In this document: one piece after another, positions 50,897 through 60,409 of the stretch
Layout of the letters: each line of letters begins with the position of its first letter
How positions within the stretch are numbered: the stretch's first letter is position 1
The notes under the pieces: generated by a model
Databases searched by the model: none
What the model was told of the DNA's origin: nothing
What the model saw: the letters and a program-made list of their open reading frames with translations, nothing else
Program-made: the position numbers and the translations under genes
NCBI GenBank assembly: GCA_018389105.1
Contig: JACATO010000972.1
Span: 186,001-250,000 of the forward strand
Direction: 5' to 3'
DNA: 64,000 bases
DNA from: Nautilus pompilius
Taxonomy: Eukaryota > Mollusca > Cephalopoda > Nautilida > Nautilidae

Positions 50897-51537
50897 CGAG
50901 GTCTGTCCAAAAAGAAACCGAACTTTTAAAACAGCATACCAACCAGCCAGCACAGTGTGCTCGCGACTGTAGTGCTGTGTGTGTATCGGTGACCTTGACC
51001 TTCAGTCTAATAATAGGCGCATCACACCACATCAGTTAGTCATCGATCTACACACACTAGAGTGAACGTATGTGTAGTGCACTTGGTGATTTGTCGCAAG
51101 TTGAACAATGAAGGATCTTGAAGAGCAATGTGTTTGTGTGAAATTCTGTTTCAAATTGGGAAAAACTTTTCTCGAGACTTTTCTAATGTTGCAACAGGCC
51201 TATGGGGAGGATTGTTTGAGCTGTACGCAATGTCATGAGTGGTACCAGCATTTCAAATCACGAAGAACATCCACCAATGACAATCCAAAATCTGGACAAC
51301 CTTCCACAACAACAGACAATGATGACATTGAAAAAGTGTGTGCTGTGATCTGTGGAAATCGTCACCTGACTGTCCGTGAAGTTTCTGAAGAAGTAGGCAT
51401 CTGTAAAAGTTCATGCCACACGATTTTAAAAGAAAAATTGAACATGCTTCGTGTAGACGCAAAATTTGTGCCACATCTGCTGACAGATGAACAAAAAGAG
51501 AACTGAGTCACAGTCAGTCAGGAGCTCTTTGACCTCT
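50897..51537 (+). mobile_element. 3'-truncated mariner element
   Basis: The left end, after TA (50895-50896), is CGAGGTCTGTCCAAAAAGAA, sharing the CGAGGTCTGTC-x-AAAAAG core with the 46-kb mariner but differing afterwards, so it is another subfamily. A 5' leader of about 210 bases precedes the transposase ORF. Homology stops near 51537 (after the codons for QELFDLL), with no right inverted repeat and no catalytic domain. It is truncated by deletion or by an abortive event. Confidence 0.85.
51108..51506 (+). pseudogene. mariner transposase N-terminal DNA-binding domain, open 132-codon ORF
   Basis: The frame is open from ATG 51108 to TGA 51504-51506 and covers only the paired-type DNA-binding half of a mariner transposase. 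Recognisable blocks are KFCFKLGKTFLETFLMLQQA (first HTH), WYQHFKSRR, SGQPST, and RHLTVREVSEEVGICKSSCH (second HTH), then AKFVPHLLTDEQKEN. Full-length transposases of this type are about 345 residues and continue into the DD34D core; here a TGA follows QKEN, and only a dozen more homologous codons (VTVSQELFDLL) can be read. The absence of any stop or frameshift in 132 codons contrasts with the other transposases in the window. It lies on the PKC sense strand, about 510 bp before the C1B exon. Confidence 0.85.
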
Positions 51538-51987
51538 TAACCATTTGCATGCAATATTAAGAGGTCTTGTAGTTCTAGTTTGATTCTTTGATTTGCCAGG
51601 TAACGCACATAATTTTAAAAAGTTTCATTGACAAAGGGCAGTTGTAGAAGCCTTAGGATCACACACAGATGTTGATTAGAGTTCCAGCTCTTGAGTAATA
51701 ATATAAATAAGGCCTCATGGGTTTTTTGGTGTTCCTTATATTTGTCCTTTAAAAAAAATTCACATCAGTGAAGCATCACAAAATAAACTGAGATCTGAGT
51801 GGGGGAAATCAGGACCATAACCTCGAATTTAAACTAATTTCCGAGAGTTTGAGACTATGTAAAGGAAATGGCTACAGATACAACCGATATTCTTCTTTTC
51901 TCTCTCTCAATGCAACTGTTTCTTTGTTTTTGTTTGTGCCCAGTTTTTCTGATTGTCCAGTGTTAACATTACTGGCTGTTAGTTGAA
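51538..51987. other. Intron between truncated mariner and PKC exon
   Basis: No repeat or coding sequence was recognised. It leads into the polypyrimidine tract. Confidence 0.6.
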
Positions 51988-52018
51988 TTTTTTTTTTTTT
52001 TTTTTTTGTGTATTTCAG
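51988..52018 (+). promoter_or_regulatory. Splice acceptor with 20-T polypyrimidine tract of the PKC exon
   Basis: An uninterrupted run of 20 T (51988-52007) is followed by GTGTATTTCAG, and the exon opens at the next base. This is an unusually pure polypyrimidine tract. Homopolymers of this length are prone to length change, so the tract may vary between individuals. The opposite splice site is GTAAGT at 52128-52133, a near-consensus U1 donor. Confidence 0.9.
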
Positions 52019-52127
52019 GCTACCAATCTTCACAAATTCAAGATTCATTCTTATGGCAGCCCAACGTTCTGCGACCACTGTGGCTCCCTATTGTATGGGC
52101 TGATCCACCAAGGCTTAAAATGTGATG
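52019..52127 (+). CDS. PKC: Internal exon of conventional protein kinase C: first part of the C1B domain
   Basis: Conventional PKC is a Ser/Thr kinase recruited to membranes by calcium (C2) and diacylglycerol (C1A, C1B). This 109-base exon starts in phase 0 after TATTTCAG and ends in phase 1 before GTAAGT. It reads [20 protein letters not shown] and continues through [16 protein letters not shown]. The zinc pattern H-x12-C-x2-C-x13-C is intact at residues 5, 18, 21 and 35; the remaining ligands must lie in the next exon. [15 protein letters not shown] is diagnostic of PKC C1B. Tyr at residue 26, where novel PKCs carry Trp, points to the calcium-dependent class; in vertebrate PKCs this position influences diacylglycerol affinity. 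There are no frame breaks, and splice signals on both sides argue against a retrocopy. Which paralogue it corresponds to cannot be decided from one exon. Confidence 0.95.
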
Positions 52128-52133
52128 GTAAGT

Positions 52134-52877
52134 TGAAGTTTTTGTTGTTGCTATCTTGTCACTTTTCCAGAAGAAATCATTTTTCAACAGTGTGGTCTTT
52201 TCAAAATGACTTCCCAGAAAGAGTTCATGCTAGTTGTATACAGCCCAGAATACCACTACTGCACTTTCCTCTGATATAGTCCCATCGAAAGCTGTCAATG
52301 TAATGGGCAACAAAGCAATGCAACTGGTGGTGGTTTTTCACCGATGAATGTAAATTCTGTCCAGAAATCAACAATTAGTGGGTTAGCATCTGAAGACAAG
52401 TTGGGAAATGATTTGCTAACTGTGCCATTGCCTGATCGATTTGATGGTGGAGCTGGCATTCAAGTGGGCCAGAGAATGTCTTATGGATGTGGCCCTGATC
52501 GAAGTCATTGTGCAACATCCCACAGTGATGGCTGGATTGCCTGATTTGGTTGATAACAAGATGTACAAACTTGTGTTTGTATCAGTGCTGGTCCATTGTT
52601 GTAAAAGCCTCTGCCAATGTCAATTTGTCTGATCATTTTTAGATTAGCATCATTGCCATTTTACATTCTTGTTTCAGATAGCCATTTGGTCTCTCCTCCC
52701 CTCAAATTTAACATTAGCTTCTATCAACAAACAACATTTCTTTTAATGGAAAGTTTAGATCAATATGCAGATTCTCTTCAACTATGAACACATGTATATA
52801 CCACAAGCACAACAGGCCTGAAAATGCTTGTGGCTTTTTCTTTTGTGAGAGGGATAAGAATTTCTAAGCAGCTAGTA
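52134..52877. other. Intron between PKC exon and Tigger; short coding-like patch
   Basis: About 52340-52630 is less AT-rich, with two overlapping plus-strand frames, one reading KWARECLMDVALIEVIVQHP. No family is recognised. It could be part of an older element or a retrocopied fragment. Confidence 0.3.
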
Positions 52878-52879
52878 TA

Positions 52880-55800
52880 CAGTAATACCTCGAACATTCG
52901 CGAGGTTAGGTTCCAGAACCCGTCGCGGATCAGGAGGAATCACGAGTGTTTGGTACGAGTCACTAAAAATGCTAATAAATGCTTATTTCTAGAGTTTAAA
53001 CCCTAAATATGACCCAAATAATGCTCTCAAAGCACTTTAATTTCATTTAAAAGTTAGCTTAATACATTACCCTTAAAAAAAGAAATAAATGGTTGACGTA
53101 AAAATAGAGTGCAGTATCGCCTAATGGGCATTTGCCACACTAGTGCATTTACAGTACAGTATACTAATGTTACCCCTATACTAATTCATTGGCAGCCGTT
53201 TTCTTTTGCATTCACAGTAAGGTAAAACCAAGTAACGAATTCGAATAGGACTGTAAACTTAATGACTAACGTTTTCTTTGTCATTGTCAGGAAAGTAAAC
53301 TTCATATGTCACAGAAGTCATATAACGAAGGTACAATTCAATAAAATAAAGAAAACGTACGTACTGTATGTAGAATATTGATTGAAGATAATGTGATGAT
53401 GAATTAGCTGTGCAGTACAGTGAAAATAATGAAAATGACTGCACAGTGTACTTGAGAAGTTACAGCTCCTCAGAGTCCCCCTCTTCAGGTAGAGGAGACT
53501 CTTCTGCCGGGGCTTCATTGGGTGGGGGTTCGTGTGAGGGTTTGGGTTTCTGATTGAAGAACCAAGTTATTTTGCTCTGCTGCTGCTATTTTTTCATAGT
53601 GGTGTAGAGGGTTCTGTATGTCTCCATGACTGAATTTAAGCCATTTATCGTTTTCAGAGCACGTTCAAAATAGGGATCCCACTCTTCTATGTAGGATTGC
53701 AACTGCTGTTGAGTCCTCATGATTATTCGAAGACGTTCAATTGAAAGACCCTCGTCCTCTTGTTGTTCTTGAGCTGATTCCTCTTCCTCTTCACTTGCTG
53801 ACTTGGTCAGCTCAAGCGAGTCATCATCCGTCAGGGGGTCAGAGTGGGCATCGATGAGTGTGTTGACTTCTTCTTCGGTGCAATCATCAAATCCTTCACC
53901 TCCAAGCAATTTTGCCATTCACAGCCTTATTGACAGCCTCATTGTGAATCTCCTCCGGCAAGAAGCCCTTGTAGTCGTGGACTGCATCTGGCCACAGTTT
54001 CTTCCAGCATGCAATGAGAGTTTCACTTTTCATTTCTTTGAGGGCAGACTGAATTATTGTAAGGCACGATGCTATGGTGAATTTCTTCCAGTATTCTTTT
54101 AAGGTGAAGTCTTCCATTGTATCCATTGCATTGACCAGGTGTTGCAGAGAGTTGTGCGTGTAGAGGGCCTTAAATGCACGGATCATGCCTTGGTCCATAG
54201 GTTGTATGAGGGAGGTGGTGTTGGAAGGGAGGAATTTGATCTGCACACCATCATATGACAAATCTAGGGGGTGCCCTCCAGCATTGTCCATGAGTAGCAA
54301 CACCTTAAATTCAAGGCCTAGGTTGAGAAGGTATTTCTCCACTTCAGGGATGAAACACTGGTGGAACCAGTCGGATGCTATGACTTTGGTTATCCAGGCC
54401 TTGGGGTTATGCATCCAGTAGACAGGCAGGGCATTCTTATTCTTGTTCTTGAGGGCTCTGTGGTTTGCAGACTTATAAATCAGGCCTGGTTTGAGCAAGT
54501 GGCCAGCAGCATTCCAACACATAATGAGCATGATTCTGTCCTTTTGTGCCTTAAATCCAGGAGCTTTGGCCTCTTCCTTCATCAGGTATGTTCTTGATGG
54601 CATTTTCTTCCAGAATAATCCAGTCTCATCCATGTTGAAGACCTGTTCAGGTCTGTATCTCTTCTCCTGGATGATTTGTTTGAAGGTTTCCGGATACCTC
54701 TCTGCGGCTTCTACGTCAGCAGATGCAGTCTCTCCATGCAGTCTCACACTCCTTAGGTTGTAACGGTTTGAAAACTTTTCAAACCACCCCCTGCGGCCTG
54801 AAAACTTCCAGGGTATGGTGGTATCGATGTTCCTGGCTGTGGGTCTTGTGTATCCTCTTCAACAAGCTTCTTATAAAGATTTAAAGCCTTCTCCAGAATC
54901 ACGTTGCCCTGCAAGGGGATGTCCTTTTTACTGCAGTCTTCAATCCATAATGAAAGGGCAGATTCCATCTTAACAATGTACGGGTCTCTTTTTGTCAAAA
55001 CCTGCTTTGCTTCATGCAGGTAGCTCTTGGAGACCAATTTTCTAATTTCGGCCTCTTTACTCTTTATAGAGCATATGATGCTTTCATTCACGCCATATTG
55101 GTGTCCTACACTTGTAGCAGTCTTGCCAGATTTCAACAAATCTAAAACTTTTACTTTTTCCTATGGTGTCATCACCACCTTCTGACGCTTAGGAACACTG
55201 CTAGCAGCCTTAGAATGCGCAGAACATTTAGGCATCTTGAGGATTTTTAGAATTAAGTAAAAACCAAGGAAAAAAGCACTGAAAACACTTATCACACTTG
55301 TACGGAATACGTGCCTGCTGAACTGAGATGTGGGAAGATGAACCGTGACTTCACCCATACACTAGTGACAGTACGTACACAAAGCATCCAAGCTACAAGC
55401 CAATCAGCAACGAGGAAAGCTGGTACCCTGCTGTGTGATTGGCTACTTCCAACCCTTCCAGCCAATAGTGTGTCGTCATGGAGCCTACGTCATCGCCCAA
55501 ACCCGATACAGTATGCATTTGCTATGAACACTAGCAGAAAATTTATAATTTTTGTTTTGAATTTACGTTAACATTTATTTACTATTACAAAATAGTAAAT
55601 TAACTACAGTATTTTCTAATAATTATGTAACCATTAGCGTTCCAAAGGGAATAAACTTTGCGAATGGGTATCGCATCTTGTAAAGGTACAGTACAGTACT
55701 TTACATAAAAAGGAACGTTTCCATAGGAAAGCGAAGCTTTTTTGAAGGAATTTCTTAACTGATTTCTTGTATGTCTTTAACTTTCCCCCAAAAAACAGTA

Positions 55801-56008
55801 GAATTTTCATTAACAAAATTTTTCAATTTTACACTTAAAAGCATGAAAACTTATAAATTACTTAAAAAATTAAACATAAACACTTCTGCAGGGTTTTTCG
55901 AGGATTTTGCAAATTTCACAGACCTGTGAAAAAATCGTGGATGCAAATTAGTTAGGTTCCAATGAAAATTTCGCGAATCCAGAAATGCGAATGCATGAGG
56001 TATGACTG
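52880..56008 (-). mobile_element. Full-length Tigger/pogo DNA transposon
   Basis: The left end is CAGTAATACCTCGAACATTC followed by GCGAGGTTAGGTTCC. The right end, reverse complemented, is CAGTCATACCTCATGCATTC followed, after a gap, by GCGAA and GGTTCC. TA flanks both sides (52878-52879 and 56009-56010). CAGT-x-ATACCTC ends, TA target and about 3.1 kb length are typical of Tigger elements of the pogo group. The gene is on the minus strand. The left end lies 752 bp downstream of the PKC exon. Confidence 0.95.
53460..55235 (-). pseudogene. Tigger (pogo-group) transposase with CENP-B-type HTH, DDD core and C-terminal PIP-like motif
   Basis: The protein starts MPKCSAHSKA (ATG 55233-55235) and ends EEGDSEEL, TAA 53460-53462, about 590 codons. 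In order: psq/CENP-B HTH with YGVNESIICSIKSKEAEIRK; HTH_CENP-B helices including WIEDCSKKDIPL; DDE_1 core with Asp in VFNMDETGLFWKKMPSR, Asp in LLLMDNAGGHP and Asp in PMDQGMIRAFKALY; an acidic linker (SASEEEEESAQEQQEDEG); and QSKITWFF near the C terminus, which fits the PCNA-interacting consensus Q-x2-hydrophobic-x2-aromatic2. Lesions are few: TAG at 55161-55163, a frameshift at a G run near 54790, a second near 53900 that restores the original frame, and TAG at 53586-53588 just before the PIP-like motif (a CAG repeat codon is likely ancestral). Sequence between the breaks is well preserved, so it is relatively young. Confidence 0.93.
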
Positions 56009-56010
56009 TA

Positions 56011-56947
56011 CATTCTACTCCCCAGGAGGATGGCTGTCTGTGTATTGTTTAACCACCAGTGTTAAATTAATTCTCCCTTTAGAGAGAAGTAGGGAGGTAG
56101 GGTAGAATGACTATTTAACTGCACCTCTTTAAAATGGGTTAATATTTGCTGATTTTTTGTGACATTAATTACACTGATAGTTTTCTCAGTGGATGTTTTT
56201 CTACAAAGTACCAAAAACTAGACAAAAAAGACATAAAGCAGAGTGTAATAAAGTTGAAATGTTAAACATCTTTGAATTTCTTTGTTTATTTTAATTTATA
56301 AAAGAAAAAAAAAGTAGAATGGGAAAGTGAGAAGCAATACAAGCTACTTTCAAATTAAAATCTATTAGAATTAACAGTTGGACACTTGCAAACTTTTCTT
56401 TCCTAAAGTTTAGTGCCAAAATCCAAATAACTGCAGTGTTTGCGAAAAGCAGAAGCTAGTGATTTTTGGCAAGAAATTTGGCTTAGACAGAAGCATCTTT
56501 TAAAATGGCTGACGATGAGGGAGAGCTTTTTGTAAAGTTGGTATCATTGTTTTTACGTAAATGGTGATTCCTTCCTTTGGACAGAAGGCTATCCTGAAAA
56601 CTATTGAAATTCTTTACTTGAATGACAAGACTTGTGATGTAGGGAATTTTCAAAATCAGTATCAATATTCCTCGTTTTCTCCTGTACTTTTTAAAATAAA
56701 CACAAATTCATGTTAGATTTTTAAGGAGGGGTGCAAAAAATCTTGTTTTTGTTTTTCTTTTGCAAGTATAATATTGGCCTAAATAGGGGAGTTCATGATG
56801 TGAATTGAACATTGTTGTTGATCTCAGATTGTAGAATGAAGAATGATCATTCCTTACACAGATGAGCTTCCAAGAAATCTGTCTACTCTATTGATGAATT
56901 AGCAGTTGAAGCAACCCTTTTATGTCTGTACTTTGGTTATCTTTACC
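56011..56947. other. Intron between Tigger and LINE, no gene seen
   Basis: AT-rich, with only short frames. The last 11 bases before the LINE are its target duplication. Confidence 0.6.
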
Positions 56948-56958
56948 ACCTCAACAGT
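56948..56958 (+). repeat. Target site duplication, 5' copy, of the I-type LINE
   Basis: ACCTCAACAGT here is repeated exactly at 59403-59413, immediately after the CAA-rich tail of the LINE. Eleven exact bases, extending beyond the tail-like part, mark a target-primed insertion. Confidence 0.8.
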
Positions 56959-59402
56959 CACCGCTGATGACAAGAGCTGCTCTGACTTCTCCCTTCGGGA
57001 GTTAGACGATGCAATCCAGCAACTTCGCCCTGGTGGTGCTCCAGGCTTGAACAACATTCCCCCCTTTTTCCTCATCGCCCTTGGCCCACTGGCACGCCAA
57101 GAACTCCTTGAAATCTACAACGGGACCTTCAACTCAGGTTGATGTCCCCAAATTTGGAGAGATGTGGCCATCCTCCCGCTGAAGAAGGCAGGAAAACCCG
57201 CAACCGTTTTTTCCTCCTTTCGTCCTGTCAGTCTCACATCCTGCATCGTGAAAACCCTGGAAAGGCTGGTTCACAACTGTCTCTACTACCTAGCCGAATC
57301 CAGAGGCTGGCTTTCGCAAACAGCAATGCTGCGAAGACCAAGTCTTGTGTATAACGCAGAAAATCAGTGACGGTTTTCAGGCGAATAAGCCCCATCGGAG
57401 TGTCCTCGCCCTCCTGGACTACTCCAAAGCCTATGACAAAGTCTGGCGAGAGGAGCTCATTTTCATTTCATTGTCTACGGGCTTACCGAGAAAGATGGGC
57501 CGCTGGATTTTCAACTTCCTGTCCAACCGGCGGGCCCGGGTCCAGATAAATGGGCAATTAGGACTGTTCCTTGCCTTCCGACAGGGACTCCCCCAAGGCT
57601 CCGTCCTCGCCCGCCTACTGTTCCTTCTTTACATCAATGACCTCCACAAGGTGCTACTTTCCGGAGTTGATATTGCCATGTACGCTGATGACGTGGCCAT
57701 CCTCAGCAGTCACCCTATCAAGGAGCAAACTGAGAAGGCGGTCCAAGAGACCATCACAGCAGTCTCAGAATGGAGCCGTAGAAAAAAGTTGGTCCTGAAC
57801 ACCGAGAAATCGGAAGTCTGCTTCTTTTCCACCGACACACACGAAGCCAATTGGTCATCGATGATAACCCTTAGCAAATCATCTCTCCGACACAACCCTA
57901 CTCCCAAATTTCTAGCCGTCATCCTAGATCTGAACCTCTCCTTCAGTCCCCACGCAGAGGCAGTAACCAGCAAGGTAGCAGCTCATTGCCGCATCCTGGC
58001 CTCCTAACATCTCAAACTTGGGGCTGGCGAAAAAACAGCCTCCGCAAGGTTTATCGCTCCCTCCAACTTTCACGTCTCAACTATGCAGCCCCAGCATTGC
58101 AACCCTGGATTTCCGCTTCCCGACTCGACCAACTGGACCACGCTCAGAACAAGGCCCTTCGAATAATAACTGGGCAATTTCAGTCTACTCCCTTAGATGC
58201 TCTTCGCCTAGAGGCTGGCACCTGCAGCTACCACACCACCTCTAAAATCCTAATTGCAACCTCTGCCGAAAAAGCTGCACGTCTACCTCCTGAGCACCCT
58301 CGATCTCAAACCCTTGCATCCAACTGTCCTCACAGACTTCACCGGCCAAGCTGGCGCTCCACATCCCAAGCGGTTGCCTCGTCCCTCTCTGAAAACTTTT
58401 CCATCCGAACCCCACTACCCAACCCCATACACTGCCCATGGGACTATGGACCTACTCATTGGCATATCTCCCCATCTCTCACGAATCCACCTTCCTCTAC
58501 TACCCCCACCTCCCTTTGCGAGGCAGCTCTCGTGGCCATCCGCCAATCATCATCCAACCTTACCATCTACATGGACAGCTCTGCCTCCAATGGCCGACTC
58601 AACGGTGGTGCCGCAATGGTCGTCACAAGCGGAGACCCAGCCCATCCCTCCCTCATTCTCTCCAGATCTGAAAAAGGAGCTCCCTTCACGCCTTCCTTCT
58701 GTGAAGAGAAAGCAGCCCTCCGACTCACTCTGCTATGGCTTCTCTCTGACGGTCCCGCCAAGCCTGCCACTATCTGCACTGAAAGCCACTCTCTAACTCT
58801 CTCCCTCCTACACCATTCCACCGACACCCGAGACCTCCAGTCCCTCCTCTCCCAACGCTGCTTCCCCACCCATATCATGTGGATCCCCGGACACTGCGGT
58901 ATACCCGGTAATGAATGGGCCACTGCCGCTGCCAAGTCTGCTATCTACCAACCAGACCCTCCCAGACCTACCGACTACCAGTCCGCCAAGGCTGCCCTCC
59001 AACACCTCATCCCAGACCCACCACCTGTAAACTGCTTATCGACTGAAGTCTACTCTGACTACAATTGGATGACTGACAGCAACGCGATGACCAACCGGTG
59101 GGACACAGTGCTACTGAACTGGCTCCAGTCTGGTCACTGCCCTCATCTTCAGGCATATCAACACAGAGTCAACCAATCAGCCAACCCTACCTGCCCCATC
59201 TGCGGAGAGGAGCCTCAAACGGTGTCCCACTGGCTACAGCGGTGCCCCGGTCTTATCTCCCTCCGCCAACAAATTTTCGGTGAAGTGACTCCGCTGCTCA
59301 AGGCACTTGTCTCGCAGCCAGCGGAGGTGATAGCGCTAGCCAAGAAGTCCCTTTAAGGATACTCTCGGGCGCTATGTCTCTACAACAACAACAACCACAA
59401 CA
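56959..59402 (+). mobile_element. 5'-truncated I-type non-LTR retrotransposon
   Basis: This 2.44-kb insertion is bounded by an exact 11-bp duplication and ends in a CAA-rich tract (ACAACAACAACAACCACAAC) instead of plain poly-A, as I-group elements often do. It begins inside the reverse-transcriptase coding region, so the 5' UTR, ORF1 and endonuclease are missing. The composition is conspicuously GC-rich against AT-rich flanks on both sides, which makes its limits visible by eye. RT plus RNase H plus a C-terminal CCHC finger places it in the I superfamily (I, Nimb or relatives). Confidence 0.9.
56960..59356 (+). pseudogene. I-type LINE polyprotein remnant: reverse transcriptase, RNase H, CCHC finger
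   Basis: Reverse transcriptase blocks in order: LRPGGAPGLNNIPPFF; FRPVSLTSCIVKTLERLV; motif A LALLDYSKAYDKVW; motif B RQGLPQGSVLARLLFLLYIN; motif C MYADDVAIL (about 57678-57704). RNase H follows (about 58555-58945): YMDSSAS, CEEKAALRL, ICTESHS and WIPGHCGIPGNEWA. Two usual catalytic aspartates are altered: Glu in TESHS, and Thr where NEWAD is expected. The C terminus carries C-x2-C-x8-H-x4-C (CPICGEEPQTVSHWLQRC). Breaks are an in-frame TGA at 57140-57142, a frameshift near 57310 and another near 58010; the final 456 codons are open to TAA 59354-59356. It cannot be autonomous. RT motifs themselves are intact. Confidence 0.92.
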
Positions 59403-59413
59403 ACCTCAACAGT
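59403..59413 (+). repeat. Target site duplication, 3' copy, of the I-type LINE
   Basis: An exact copy of the 11-mer at 56948-56958, following the CAA-rich tail. Confidence 0.8.
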
Positions 59414-60409
59414 GCATTATGCAAAAAACATAAGCATTAGGTTGGTTCTTTACAATTGATTGGTTTTTGAAATTTTCCATGCAACATTGATATACGCATA
59501 TCATCTATATCAAACACAGGCTGTTGTTTACAAATTCATTAGCAATGTTGTAGGAACTCTAGAAGAATTTTACTGCATCCAGAACACTTCCGAAGCCTAT
59601 CTACACACGTTAAATTGTGTATCATAATTTACATCTACAAAAAGACAAAAAATGCCTATGAAGAACAGATATTAATGCAAAGGTAGGGAAAATTGACAAG
59701 TAATTTGTTGTAAATCTGGATTATTTTAATAACAAGGAAAATGAAGTCTACATATAATTTAAGTTAGGACCATCAAGTTGGATACATGGAATATTTTGTA
59801 CCTTTTTTTCTTTTTTAAACTGGTAATCAGAGTTGGTTGAGGTGAAATCTTGATATTGGACATTTTAATGTCTGGCCATTAGTCCAATGATTGAATAATG
59901 CTGTCGTCTGTATGTCCGTCTATTTTATTATATGAGGATTTCCAAATTAAAGTTTTTATAGGCATTTTTTAAAATTTTATAGATGTATATTATAGTCTTA
60001 TGCTAATAGAATGATTACTGTCTTAAAATGTTATCACAATTATTATTCCACCTTGAGCAGAGTTTGAAATTTTAAAAATTAATTTTTAGAGACACTGATA
60101 TCCAAACCTAAAAAAGCAGATATTTTTTACCAATTTTTATGTAGTCATACATTTTTTAAAAAAATGTTTTAGTTAATCATCACAATAAACAGCCTCTCTC
60201 CTCTTATACATTCCATGCAGTATGCTGAAACAATACAAATTGATTTTTATACATTTGTTAAGTATCTGAATCTGACAGCTGATTGACAACCAGGGTCTCA
60301 TCTGTGCTGTAGGAATTTACACTAAGTACTGAGGTTGAAACTCAGTTCCATGTTACTAAACATCTTTATCTTTTGACCCATGGGGCACTGTTTAAATGAT
60401 TCAGAGCTC
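59414..60409. other. AT-rich intron, no gene seen
   Basis: No open frames or repeats were recognised. Confidence 0.6.

Larger units (their letters stand above)
1..52018 (+). other. Intron of the PKC gene (5' part outside the window)
   Basis: Everything upstream of the C1B exon is read as intron, because no other PKC coding block (C1A or pseudosubstrate) was found by eye on the plus strand. The intron is therefore at least 52 kb, or else contains small exons that were missed. It holds transposons in both orientations. An unrelated nested gene is not excluded, but none is supported. Confidence 0.6.

Noticed and set aside
58254-58796. 180-codon plus-strand frame overlapping the LINE
   Set aside because: It is an alternative frame of the same GC-rich, stop-poor sequence and shows no motifs.
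58567-58935. 122-codon minus-strand open frame
   Set aside because: It is the antisense shadow of the GC-rich RNase H region of the LINE; the plus strand carries the recognisable domains.
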